Shown: positions 8,601 through 16,330, counted from the first letter of the stretch. The stretch is 19,310 nt of DNA from Planctomycetaceae bacterium UBA969 (GCA_002303765.1 DBCB01000018.1:1-19310); one strand, 5' to 3'. The notes: generated from the letters alone by a model not told the origin. Translations and numbers: made by a program.

Positions 8601-11600
8601 AAAACCCATAGAAGCGAATAAACCGGCCCTGCAATAACAAGAAATTTCAAACCTACAAACGTTTCGTTTCTTTCAAATACACAAGCAAGTGTAGCAAGAA
8701 TTCCAAACCCTGCGATGAAAACATTACGCCAATATAAAGTTCCAAATTCTTGAAGTCGCAATGCAGTGCAACCGCTTAAAACAGAGCCCAGCATCACCAT
8801 GCCAAGAATAGAGCCCGCTTCGGAAGTGAATATATGAGCCTCATTTGCAGAACCATTAAGGCGCATCAAGCCAAGGACAATTCCAACAGCAGCAAGGGAA
8901 CCTGCACTTAAAGTTGCCCTAGAAGGATAATCAGCGAATTTGAAATCAACAAAGCGCTTTAGTAAAAACCAAACCCAAAGAAAAAGTCCGCCAGCAAGGG
9001 CCATCATCTGGGGCAAAATAACTATGCACCCTTTGTCTAACTGCCCCGAATGATGCAGGGACCGAATATACCCCACACCTGCAGCGGCCATGACAAGCCA
9101 TTGGATATGAAATAAGAATCGTTGATTACGCTGGGAGAAGACTTGGACAAAAAGCCCAAGGATAAGAACCACGATAGGCGCCCAGAAGTCTCTTGCTAGA
9201 AAAGGAATCTGAGCAGAATCCTGCATGATTGATGCAAGATCTTCCGCAAGTTTCCAGGCAAGGGTAAGTAATGCAAAGCCTGCAATGTTCCATCGTAAAG
9301 CACGCTCGGGCAGATTGCCTTCCTGTACCCGGATCGTGAAACGATTACAAAAAGCATTAAGCGAATCATTAAAAGAAAGAAGAATAGAGCCGATAAGGAA
9401 CCACACGGACCAACTCAGATTCAAACCAAGCGCAATGTTTTCTTTTCCAAGATGATAACCCAGCGAGGTGGCACCAAAACCAATAAGTAAATGAAACAAT
9501 ACTAACTTTGGATAGCTGGCTTCATCCCAAAGATAGATGATGCACGTAACCAACAAAATCGCATACCAAAGAAGAATACCTTGGCCCATCATCAGATTGT
9601 GCCAATCACTTGCGGGTAGCAAACCCCAATTAGAGGCAGATGAAAGGAAGCCACTAAATAAGCCTAATCCGAGTAAAATTGCGCAAAGGGTTGCAAGGGT
9701 CCATTCATCAATAGATCTTCTGGTTTCGAACCAGATATCACGGAAGATACGGCTTTTGCGGGCCTCAAATCGTAATACACTCCAGACAAATGCGAGCGAA
9801 GAAAGCCAGCATCCCAAGGTTTGCAATGCCCAAGGGTGACTCAAATTTCCACCTTGTTCCAGAAACCAAGGTTGCATTCTTATGAAGTGCAAAGACAAAC
9901 AACCCACCGAGCCTGCCATTGCCATTTGGAAGATTCTAAACCACGGGCTGCTGCTTACCAACAACGCTCTCAGTAACGCAGCGAATGCAAACCAATCAAG
10001 ATAAATTGCAAGAGGAAGATCCAGAACCTTTGAGTCAAGAATTGCACCTGCGGATTCCACCACAAGGACCAAAGGCAAAATCAGCAGCAGCCAGAATTCA
10101 GATATTTGGGCAGGCGTATTCACTCCCTCATCCCAAAGCGAATCAAAGAAAACAAAAAAGCTATTTAAAAGATGCAACAAAAGTGCAAGCGTTATAGCAG
10201 CCAACATTCCTGCAGTAAAAGGCATGGGAAAAAAGAGGTGATGCTGAAAAAAGCTGTACCCTGAAATCGACCAGAACAACAACCCACCAAGGGTCAATTC
10301 TACCCTGCCAAACTGCCAAGCAAGGAAGATGCAAGCAATGCCCAATTCCAAAGCACCCAAACTAAAGAAGAAAGATTTATCTTCAGGCGTTTTAGAAAGG
10401 AAATACCAAGCGGGTAATAAACACCCAATGAGAATGCAGGAAAGTATCCTTAAAGCTTGAGTTAAAGAATTTGTTTTGGCAGAGGATGGAATGATTCTTG
10501 CGAGGGCAGAATAAATGAACGCAACCATGCCTAAGCAAGCGAATCCGAAATTTGCTGGCGGGTCGGGGTATAAGAAAGCAGCAACAGCGGAGATCGGAAA
10601 AACGGCGATGATAATTGCGCTGAAGCGATTAGTTTGCAGTTGATAGAGATACAACAGAAGGCAGGCAAAGCCGATTTGAGCGATTGCGCCTCCTGGGCCG
10701 GGGCCCTCAGCTTGCGCCCAACCCATAGCCAGAGAACTCATCGCAGCAATCCATGCCCCTGCAATCCAGCCCTTGCGTTCCAAACTATTTTCAAGATTCC
10801 AGCGTGCAAAGCCAGTAATTAATACACCGACAAGAAGCATTACAAAAGCAGAAGGCGGTTCTACCAAGATTTTAATTAGATCCAACGAAGCAAGTGTTGC
10901 AGTTGAGCTCAAAGTTCCATTCAGCAAATGCACTTGTACAGAGAAAGCGATAACCATTTGCAAACTGGCAGCCATCGGGCCAAACACAGGCACTGCGGTT
11001 CTGGAAAATAAGACGAGCATTACAATGGCGATCCATAACGCTAGGATCATCGAAGAAACATCGGGCCATGCGAGGAATGGTGCAATAGTAATGGTTAAAA
11101 TACCGAAGCCATGAAGCAGCGGGCCAGCCAACGAAAAAGCATCGTCTGATGCCTCTGGCTTAGGGATTTGCAAAGCTAGAAATACAACACCAGCAAATAT
11201 CAGAGGTATAGCAAGCGAAGAGATTACAAAATCTGCCCCCGATGCCAAAAGAAACCCTTGAGAGACAAAAAGCGAAAACACAAGAAGCAGTGCAAAAAGA
11301 ATAAGTTTTGCGGAGGTTGCTGGTTTTGCAATTCGAGACAAGTAAGCGCCAAACATGGCCAATAGAATTGCCCCGCCTTGTGCAATTTTCATATCCAATG
11401 GCACATACCACGAAGCAAGCAACATCGCAGCGCAAAAGATTAATATCCCCAGAGTCAAAGGGCGAGGGATTCCCGCAAAGGCAATATCTTCAAACAGATC
11501 GGAAGTTGCTTTTTTGAACAAAATTGCAATGCCTGTAAGGGCGATAATCTGCACCGCTGCTGCTATCCAATAACTTGAACCAGCAATGCCTAGATTTGCC

Positions 11601-12412
11601 AGTACTAAAAGAGAAAGCACTGCAAGCAAAATACTGATGACCAGCATGCCCCTGCTGGTGGATTGTAACTTCCAATGATGTAGGGTGTATTGCCCTGCAA
11701 AGAAAAGTAGAAGTGTTATTGCTGAAAGCATTAAAAACGGGAAGTAGGGGATTTGTTCGAGGCTATTCCATAAAGTTCCAACCAAGGCGACCGAACCGCC
11801 AACAATTAATAATCCGCCCACCAACTCCCCAAGCAAGATATTGCGACTTTCAAGAAACAGGCTAAGCACCCCTGCCAGGGTTCTTTGCGGTTTTACAATA
11901 ATGGGCTCTTCAGGGTTTTTAGGAAAAGGAAGTACCGGCCTTTCCTCTTCAAACTGAGTTTTAGATTCTGTTGATTGCGTTGGCAATGCAGGTGGAACAC
12001 TAGAATTTTCTATAGCGGATAGTAATTGCTGAATACTTGAAGTTTCTGCAGGAAGTATTGGCGGAATTGGAACTGGGGTGATTTTTGCCAGGCGATTTTG
12101 CAAAGCAACCACAACCGCAGCGCTCGCCTCTTTCGAAACTTCATCCCGATCCACTAATTTTTCCAACTGTTCAAGGGCTATGCGAAGTTCTTCAACCTCT
12201 TTAGAAACGGTAGGATTAAGATTTTTACCGCAATTATAACATTGCATCGAAGTTGGATTAAGTTGACTGCCACAAGCTTTACAAAACCGAGGGGGTACTG
12301 CTGAGGGGGAAAACAATCCGACAAAAAATTTGATTACAATCCACATAATAAAAAAGACAGAAAGCGCAACGAACAGACCTAACAGGAGAATAATTACAAC
12401 AATTATGTCCAT
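5606..12412 (-). CDS. Giant polytopic membrane protein with N-terminal zinc ribbon, function unknown
   Basis: 2268 residues in one uninterrupted frame. Residues 1-34 form a membrane anchor. A zinc ribbon follows, with CKAC (Cys44, Cys47) and CYNC (Cys58, Cys61). Next come a probable coiled coil (about 68-110), a Pro-rich linker (112-175), and then almost continuous hydrophobic segments from about 180 to 2245, by eye about 60 helices. The tail is short and basic (KKKTEV...KSWD). The first block, with LLGELVGGLLIVGGSVAL (193-210), resembles the DUF2157/DUF2339 style of predicted membrane proteins, but this is only an impression; I cannot assign a function. The start is fixed because an in-frame TAA sits two codons upstream of the ATG. 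No well-placed Shine-Dalgarno is visible (CAGG lies about 14 nt away). It is followed by an MscS gene on the same strand. Confidence 0.88.
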   Translation of the reverse strand: MDIIVVIILLLGLFVALSVFFIMWIVIKFFVGLFSPSAVPPRFCKACGSQLNPTSMQCYNCGKNLNPTVSKEVEELRIALEQLEKLVDRDEVSKEASAAVVVALQNRLAKITPVPIPPILPAETSSIQQLLSAIENSSVPPALPTQSTESKTQFEEERPVLPFPKNPEEPIIVKPQRTLAGVLSLFLESRNILLGELVGGLLIVGGSVALVGTLWNSLEQIPYFPFLMLSAITLLLFFAGQYTLHHWKLQSTSRGMLVISILLAVLSLLVLANLGIAGSSYWIAAAVQIIALTGIAILFKKATSDLFEDIAFAGIPRPLTLGILIFCAAMLLASWYVPLDMKIAQGGAILLAMFGAYLSRIAKPATSAKLILFALLLVFSLFVSQGFLLASGADFVISSLAIPLIFAGVVFLALQIPKPEASDDAFSLAGPLLHGFGILTITIAPFLAWPDVSSMILALWIAIVMLVLFSRTAVPVFGPMAASLQMVIAFSVQVHLLNGTLSSTATLASLDLIKILVEPPSAFVMLLVGVLITGFARWNLENSLERKGWIAGAWIAAMSSLAMGWAQAEGPGPGGAIAQIGFACLLLYLYQLQTNRFSAIIIAVFPISAVAAFLYPDPPANFGFACLGMVAFIYSALARIIPSSAKTNSLTQALRILSCILIGCLLPAWYFLSKTPEDKSFFFSLGALELGIACIFLAWQFGRVELTLGGLLFWSISGYSFFQHHLFFPMPFTAGMLAAITLALLLHLLNSFFVFFDSLWDEGVNTPAQISEFWLLLILPLVLVVESAGAILDSKVLDLPLAIYLDWFAFAALLRALLVSSSPWFRIFQMAMAGSVGCLSLHFIRMQPWFLEQGGNLSHPWALQTLGCWLSSLAFVWSVLRFEARKSRIFRDIWFETRRSIDEWTLATLCAILLGLGLFSGFLSSASNWGLLPASDWHNLMMGQGILLWYAILLVTCIIYLWDEASYPKLVLFHLLIGFGATSLGYHLGKENIALGLNLSWSVWFLIGSILLSFNDSLNAFCNRFTIRVQEGNLPERALRWNIAGFALLTLAWKLAEDLASIMQDSAQIPFLARDFWAPIVVLILGLFVQVFSQRNQRFLFHIQWLVMAAAGVGYIRSLHHSGQLDKGCIVILPQMMALAGGLFLWVWFLLKRFVDFKFADYPSRATLSAGSLAAVGIVLGLMRLNGSANEAHIFTSEAGSILGMVMLGSVLSGCTALRLQEFGTLYWRNVFIAGFGILATLACVFERNETFVGLKFLVIAGPVYSLLWVFAYPIKDYFQHRLLRMQFTNLSELAEILQGLGLFLLFLITWTAWLLGFTIHAIIGLGFLIATSMLLGWFRKSDRHATIAFWLSSLFGALAIYHQNKGEPFVNWYAFMIVGALCSASIQTAIWSRIKALNDEWLLKSRVSTLEAIHISLPWVALLLLLLPTGFQFVLVGKEGLSANWLITMSGKTICIALVFSLIANLYYRVRAYLPLGIICTGSVLNFGIVAGLIEYDRQGSFSNALLAICLIWILFGFAISFLGIVFQSLAKTSTFIDEESWPTNLNFILVASLFVAIRMGAIETIDPWLVFSLICLVALEMAMIAAWRNRAGYAFANILTSLGGCIYLGMAFHLHHPLDMVNLVCLGLGSISFFWFLVSCLPVSGIKLLAIRMTESAMQIALVAMGLSGAIVYFGCLNGQLYLTDLPLASYSISILALVALVGFFTKKVKFGDLGLFTLGLVAIAYWLRSRNLLYADLIQATCIPLALLMTLITGIIAMPVIKVKPLWLPGVQGIVSGIVMLLSVWISWNAEIFEERIIGAFATFCVAPSALFLAWAGLGTSRSVRREFLFLLAAAWCLLLQAVPSPLDDSRWPQRAAELQFAILVLAIVGRLILGKLTGVWEFATKLIRDRVPIFAFLSVLCSLALEAIYFNPDLMKSFQPEWAVQLVLGSIAVLGLGCLWFVCFLDAENARDTSWKNTRYTWGMIVVLVFVFLHCRLCRPEWFGGFFGQYWSIGALILSFIAAGISELFFRRNKQAIALPIMLCGVLIPLAPQLSFWFKQFLVAYPEPFFFMKAFAESAMRLPSDFSAQAFLWFLAALVWGWVAMQRNSFYLMLASCLGLVIGFWSLWVSQGFSIFQHPQMWLVPPAIFLLILEFSLRSKLHKNLSQFLRYTALTFLYASSASDLLILGIGYSVWLPIALAFWSVMGILAGMATQTKGFLYFGMAFLLMDIFFMIWHAAVDKEQTWVWWIAVIILGSAILGMFTLFEKKKTEVKNLMNKLKSWD

Positions 12413-12769
12413 GAATTACGAACTAGCACCTGAAAAGAACGATAGCAATAAATAACAAAAACAGACGCCAGCAGCGCCTATTTTTTACCCAGACTGCCCA
12501 TATTAGACACTTTTGGCGGTTTTTGTGCAACCCCTATCTTCTTATCTGGTAAGGATTTTGGTGTTTTATGGAGTTGTGTTATGCGTCCTTTTCCGTGGCT
12601 GGCTTCAAAAATACCCAAACCATTCCTGCTGATTCGTTGTAAGATAAACATTGAATAGCTAGACTAAATGATAGAGTCTTAAACCTCGTGGCATTTATCT
12701 AGGGTATTTGAACCGGAAAAGGGACTACCCAAGTAGTTTTGCACAACCTAATAAATTCGCAGGGGCTTT
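12413..12769. other. Divergent intergenic region between giant membrane protein and rimO
   Basis: 357 nt holding the promoters of two divergent transcripts. On the plus strand a weak sigma-70-like pair, TTGTAA and TAGACT separated by 17 nt (about 12635-12663), is possible but poor. Two small hairpins lie nearer rimO: ACTAC/GTAGT (12724-12737) followed by TTTT, and CGCAGG/CCTGCG (12758-12778) just before the Shine-Dalgarno of the preferred start. Two overlapping ORFs of about 25 codons near 12570-12660 have no ribosome-binding site or family resemblance and are not called. Confidence 0.4.
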
Positions 12770-12783
12770 TTGCCTGCGGGAAG
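12758..12783 (+). promoter_or_regulatory. Hairpin and Shine-Dalgarno that decide the rimO start
   Basis: GGGAAG at 12778-12783, 7 nt from the ATG at 12791, is the best ribosome-binding site for rimO. Immediately before it CGCAGG (12758-12763) can pair with CCTGCG (12773-12778), a six-base-pair hairpin whose loop holds the alternative TTG start at 12770. The structure would hide the TTG but leave most of the Shine-Dalgarno free. Any regulatory role is conjecture. Confidence 0.35.
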
Positions 12784-12790
12784 CAATATA

Positions 12791-14185
12791 ATGCAGCTAA
12801 CTTCCAAAAAAACTCCAATGGCAGAACCAGTGAAGTCCAAAGGGACATTCGCATTTGTAAGCCTTGGGTGCCCAAAAAACCTCGTTGATTCCGAACGCAT
12901 GCTAGGGAAACTTGCTCAGGATGGATACACGCTTACTGCCAACGCAGAAGGTGCAGATCTCGTAATCATCAACACCTGTGGTTTTATCGAACCAGCTAGG
13001 CAGGAATCGCTGGGCGTCATTCGAGAAATGCTGGATCTAAAAGAACAAGGCAAACTAGGATCGGTGGTGGTTGCGGGTTGCCTAGCTGAACGCAAAGGCG
13101 ATGCCCTTCTAGAAGAAGTTCCAACGGTGGACCATATACTTGGGGTTCATGCACGCGAAGAAATAGTACAGATCATTAATCGCACACTTTCGAAAAAAGC
13201 AGCGGATGAACAGCGCTCGGTTTTTCGTCCAGCACCCGTAAAAGCTCAGGAAGATACAGGCCGCTTTCGTATCACCCCCAGGCACTTTGCCTACCTCAAA
13301 ATCTCTGAAGGTTGCGATAGGCTTTGTACATTCTGTGCAATTCCTTCAATGCGTGGCAAGCATGTAACAAAACCCATGGAAGAAGTAATTCGCGAAGCCA
13401 AGGAACTTGCTGCAGATGGTGTGCGCGAACTTCTGATCGTTGCCCAAGATACCACCTACTACGGGCTCGATCTTTATGGTGAAGTCCGCTTTGCAGCGTT
13501 ATTGCGCGAGTTAGAAAAAGTGAATGGGATCGAGTGGATACGCATTCTGTATGCATACCCTATATTCTTCACTGATGAACTGATTGAAGTGATAGCGAGC
13601 TCGAAAAAAATTGTGCCTTATCTTGATATGCCCTTGCAGCATATCAATGATCGTGTGCTGCGCAGGATGCAACGAAAAGTGCGCAGGGCCGATGTTGAAA
13701 CACTGCTTGCAAAATTACGCGCGGCAATTCCAAACCTCGCTTTCCGCACAACCTTCATCGCAGGATTCCCAGGCGAAACGGAAGAAGAGTTTCAAGAACT
13801 TGTTGAATTCGTCAAGCAGGCAAAATTCGAAAGGTTAGGTGTGTTCACCTACTCTCTTGAACCGGGAACTCCCGCTTCCAGACTCGAAGATCATCTGCCT
13901 GAAGAAGTTAAAACCGCTAGGCAAAACGCGCTCATGGCTTTGCAACAACCCATTGCATTCGAGTGGTGCCAAGCCCAGTTAGGCAAGGAAATAGAAGCGA
14001 TTGTGGACGGCCCAGATCCAGAAGTCCCAGGCCAATTTACAGGCAGAACTTTTGCAGATGCACCTGATATTGATTGCCTAATCCGTCTAAAGGGAAAAGG
14101 CCTTCGCTCGGGTGATATAGTTCGCACCAAAATCACCGGAACTGATGGCTACGACCTCGCAGGCAGGGTAATTTCTATTCGCTAG
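12791..14185 (+). CDS. rimO: Ribosomal protein S12 methylthiotransferase RimO
   Basis: 464 residues from this start. A radical-SAM methylthiotransferase that adds a methylthio group to the conserved Asp of ribosomal protein S12. The UPF0004 N-domain carries SLGCPKNLVDSE, with the auxiliary cluster cysteines at 27, 63 and 97. The radical-SAM site is CDRLCTFC (Cys175, 179, 182), and a C-terminal TRAM domain spans about 390-460. SLGCPKNLVDSE and YSLEPGTPA are typical of RimO rather than the tRNA enzyme MiaB. The frame is open from a TTG at 12770, but I prefer the ATG at 12791, preceded by GGGAAG (12778-12783) at a suitable distance; a third ATG at 12818 has no Shine-Dalgarno. It heads a run of three plus-strand genes. 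RimO next to pgsA is a known arrangement in other bacteria. Confidence 0.95.
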   Translation: MQLTSKKTPMAEPVKSKGTFAFVSLGCPKNLVDSERMLGKLAQDGYTLTANAEGADLVIINTCGFIEPARQESLGVIREMLDLKEQGKLGSVVVAGCLAERKGDALLEEVPTVDHILGVHAREEIVQIINRTLSKKAADEQRSVFRPAPVKAQEDTGRFRITPRHFAYLKISEGCDRLCTFCAIPSMRGKHVTKPMEEVIREAKELAADGVRELLIVAQDTTYYGLDLYGEVRFAALLRELEKVNGIEWIRILYAYPIFFTDELIEVIASSKKIVPYLDMPLQHINDRVLRRMQRKVRRADVETLLAKLRAAIPNLAFRTTFIAGFPGETEEEFQELVEFVKQAKFERLGVFTYSLEPGTPASRLEDHLPEEVKTARQNALMALQQPIAFEWCQAQLGKEIEAIVDGPDPEVPGQFTGRTFADAPDIDCLIRLKGKGLRSGDIVRTKITGTDGYDLAGRVISIR

Positions 14186-14209
14186 TTTTGCATAAAGAGT
14201 ATTTGCTTC

Positions 14210-14824
14210 ATGGAAAGAAACCTCGCAGGCACGCAGGCTATCAAGTCAGGAAGAGCGGTTTTATTTAACCTGCCCAACCAGCTTACAGGCATGCGCTTCC
14301 TACTTTCCTTCGTTCTCTTTTATCTCATCTCGCAAGAATTATGGCTCGCTTCTCTTCTGGTTTTCATATTTGCTGCATTCACCGACTGGCTCGATGGCCA
14401 TCTCGCACGCACCCAGAATATGCAAAGCAGCTTAGGCCGTAACCTAGACCCTCTTGTTGATAAAGTTCTAATCTGTGGCACCTTTATTTTCTTGATCCCA
14501 ATAGGAACCACCGAAGGCTGGCTGCCCCCATGGATGGTCACCGTTGTCGTTGCCCGAGAACTTCTCATCACCGGATTACGAAACTTCATCGAACAAAAAG
14601 GCGTGAGCTTTGGTGCAGACTTCCTTGGTAAAGCCAAGATGATTCTTCAATGCGCCGCACTCATTTCTATTTTCATCAACCTAATGAACCTCGAATGGAT
14701 CAATCCAACCTTTGGCTTTTATGCCAGAGCAGCACTGATCTATGGCATGCTTGCAGCCACCCTGTTCAGCGGGCTTCAATATCTGATCAAGGCTTTTCAA
14801 ACCATTCTTTCTGAGCATCCTTAA
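14210..14824 (+). CDS. pgsA: CDP-diacylglycerol--glycerol-3-phosphate 3-phosphatidyltransferase
   Basis: 204 residues. An integral membrane CDP-alcohol phosphatidyltransferase that makes phosphatidylglycerophosphate, the committed step to phosphatidylglycerol and cardiolipin. The full family signature D-x2-D-G-x2-A-R-x8-G-x3-D-x3-D is present: Asp59, Asp62, Gly63, Ala66, Arg67, Gly76, Asp80, Asp84. It lies between hydrophobic helices, with further helices at about 27-56, 85-96, 105-120 and 140-198. The early LPNQLTGMRF (21-30) corresponds to the usual N-terminal LPNxLTxxR motif, so the protein has about 20 extra residues at its start; no strong Shine-Dalgarno precedes the ATG, making the exact start less certain. 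It begins 24 nt after rimO and ends 18 nt before the oxidoreductase, so the three are probably one operon. Confidence 0.93.
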   Translation: MERNLAGTQAIKSGRAVLFNLPNQLTGMRFLLSFVLFYLISQELWLASLLVFIFAAFTDWLDGHLARTQNMQSSLGRNLDPLVDKVLICGTFIFLIPIGTTEGWLPPWMVTVVVARELLITGLRNFIEQKGVSFGADFLGKAKMILQCAALISIFINLMNLEWINPTFGFYARAALIYGMLAATLFSGLQYLIKAFQTILSEHP

Positions 14825-14842
14825 TTCATCAGGAGTAAATCA

Positions 14843-15907
14843 ATGGCGAACAATGGACAACCGCTAGGCGTTGCAATTGTAGGGTGCGGTATGATCGCTC
14901 GCTTTCATGCAAGGGCGCTTGCAGAAATTCCCGGAACAAAACTTCTGGCGCTCATCAGCAGAAGTGGCAAAAACGCCCAAGCAATGAACGAAGAACTCAA
15001 GCTCTCTTGTGATATCTATCCAGATCTGCCACCTGTTCTTGCAAGAAAAGATATTCACATCATCATCATCACCACGCCCTCGGGTGCCCACCTGGAACCC
15101 GCAGTAGAATGCGCCCGCGCAGGCAAACATGTCGTTGTCGAAAAACCCCTCGAAATCACCGCAGACCGTTGCGATACTATCATCCGCGAATGCGATGCCA
15201 ACAAAGTTCTTCTTTGCACTATCTTCCCCTCGCGCTTTGGTGATGCAAATGTCGAACTTAAAGCCGCGGTTGATGCAAAAAGATTTGGCAGGCTAACCCT
15301 CGGCGAGACCACCTGCAAATGGTGGCGCACCCAGGCCTACTACGATGAAGGTGGCTGGAAGGGAACCATGGCTCTTGATGGCGGGGGCGCTTTCATGAAC
15401 CAGGCAATCCACAATGTCGACCTCTTACTTTGGATGATGGGCCCCGTCACCCATGTAACAGGGTTCACCGCTACTCTCGCTCACGAACGCATCGAAGTCG
15501 AAGACACAGGCGTTGCATGTTTGAAATTTCAAAACGGGGCACTTGGCGTTATTCAAGCCACCACGAGTGTTCACCCCGGCCTGCCGAAAACCATCGGCAT
15601 CCATGGCGACAAGGGTACTGCAGTCATCGAACAAGATGACATACTCAAGTGGGATTTCCTTGAACCCATCGCCCACGATAGTGATGTGAAAACCCGCTTT
15701 GCACAAAAGGTAGGAGCTTCGGGCGGCTCAAGCAACCCCGCTGCAATCAGCCATCAGGGCCATACCAGACAATTGACCGATTTCGTCAACGCAATCAAGC
15801 TAGGCGGTAAACCCTTGGTTGATGGCAGGGAAGGGCGCAGGGCAGTGGAATTAATCCAAGCGATCTATGCTTCCAACGCATCAGGAAAAGTGATTCATAT
15901 CAAGTAA
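14843..15907 (+). CDS. Gfo/Idh/MocA family NAD(P)-dependent oxidoreductase
   Basis: 354 residues. The N-terminal Rossmann domain begins VAIVGCGMIARFH (10-22), with the dinucleotide GxGxxA turn. The family motif EKPLEIT follows, with catalytic-type Lys101, then the C-terminal alpha/beta domain with GGGAFMNQAIHNVD, in which His190 and Asp193 are the conserved active-site positions. These enzymes oxidise or reduce sugars, inositols and related hydroxyl compounds; the substrate is not readable. There is no Tat or Sec signal, so it is cytosolic, unlike many planctomycete relatives. AGGAG lies 7 nt before the ATG, a clear start. It is the last gene of the rimO-pgsA run and is followed by a hairpin; its metabolic link to those two genes is not apparent. 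Confidence 0.93.
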   Translation: MANNGQPLGVAIVGCGMIARFHARALAEIPGTKLLALISRSGKNAQAMNEELKLSCDIYPDLPPVLARKDIHIIIITTPSGAHLEPAVECARAGKHVVVEKPLEITADRCDTIIRECDANKVLLCTIFPSRFGDANVELKAAVDAKRFGRLTLGETTCKWWRTQAYYDEGGWKGTMALDGGGAFMNQAIHNVDLLLWMMGPVTHVTGFTATLAHERIEVEDTGVACLKFQNGALGVIQATTSVHPGLPKTIGIHGDKGTAVIEQDDILKWDFLEPIAHDSDVKTRFAQKVGASGGSSNPAAISHQGHTRQLTDFVNAIKLGGKPLVDGREGRRAVELIQAIYASNASGKVIHIK

Positions 15908-15931
15908 ATAGGCATAGCTTATACCAACAGG

Positions 15932-15966
15932 AAAGGCTCTCCTTGATATTATCATGGAGAGCCTTT
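15932..15966 (+). terminator. Hairpin terminator between convergent genes
   Basis: AAAGGCTCTCC (15932-15942) and GGAGAGCCTTT (15956-15966) form a perfect 11-base-pair stem around a 13-nt loop. Only three T residues end the stem on either strand, so the U-tract is short, but the position between the oxidoreductase stop (15907) and the stop of the opposing small lipoprotein gene (15985) suits a bidirectional terminator. Confidence 0.75.
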
Positions 15967-15984
15967 ATTGATTTAGTAATCAGC

Positions 15985-16323
15985 TTACTGAATAACTTTA
16001 GTTACATTATAACGGCTACCCGCCTTGGCATTCACTGTTTGCTTGAGTTCATCGAGATTGAATTTTTCCTTGTCTGAAACTGCAAACCTTACGGTTTCAG
16101 TATTACGGTTGGTAACGATCGATTCTTTAACCACCCAAGGAATTGTCACAAGTGCGGACCGCACTTTAGTTGGGCAACTCATTCACGACATACCCCGTAC
16201 TTCCACCGTGTATCGCTGCAAACTTGCATCTGCAGTATCTTCACTAATAGGCGAAAGCATCTCCCCACAACCTGCAAGCAGCAGAATGGGTGCAAAGATT
16301 CGCATTATAACCCGATTAAACAT
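15985..16323 (-). CDS. HMA-fold lipoprotein, probable selenoprotein (TGA read as Sec47)
   Basis: 112 residues if the in-frame TGA at 16183-16185 is read through. The ATG at 16323 has AAAGGAGGG upstream with 8 nt spacing. A signal peptide with lipobox LLLAGC (lipid-anchored Cys19) gives an outer-face lipoprotein. A linker (20-36) leads into a heavy-metal-associated (HMA) fold: strand QRYTVEVRG, motif G44-M-S-TGA47-M-S-C50, helix PTKVRSALVTIP, strands at about 66-84, helix NLDELKQTVNAKAG, last strand YNVTKVIQ, then TAA. In HMA domains the motif is GMxCxxC; the TGA sits exactly at the first Cys. A hairpin with a GGUCC loop follows 22 nt later, as in a bacterial SECIS. The likely role is metal or thiol/selenol chemistry in the periplasm, by family. 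Alternatives are a nonsense mutation or sequencing error of TGC/TGT, or a short protein restarting at the ATG at 16182, which would lack a signal and the first strand. Confidence 0.82.
16150..16166 (-). promoter_or_regulatory. SECIS-like hairpin downstream of the in-frame TGA
   Basis: Read on the minus strand, AAGTGC (16166-16161), loop GGTCC (16160-16156) and GCACTT (16155-16150) make a perfect six-base-pair stem; closing the outer G-C of the loop would give seven pairs and a GUC loop. The first loop G is 22 nt after the TGA. Bacterial SECIS elements (for example E. coli fdhF, with GGUC in the apical loop) lie inside the coding region, with the loop roughly 16-37 nt after UGA, and recruit SelB with Sec-tRNA. 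CCCAA above and TTGGG below could extend a lower stem across an asymmetric internal loop. Confidence 0.75.
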
Positions 16324-16330
16324 ACAAAAG

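Noticed and set aside
12569..12660. Two overlapping ORFs of about 25 codons in the rimO upstream region
   Set aside because: No Shine-Dalgarno and no recognisable sequence; too short to support.
15985..16182. 65-codon minus-strand ORF taken as a complete gene starting at the ATG after the TGA
   Set aside because: This start has no Shine-Dalgarno, lacks a signal peptide and cuts off the first strand and half the metal motif of the HMA fold. The same frame continues upstream through the TGA to a proper start.
15985..16323. Pseudogene caused by a nonsense mutation
   Set aside because: Not excluded, but less likely: the frame is intact on both sides, the TGA falls exactly on a motif Cys, and a GGUCC hairpin lies at SECIS distance.
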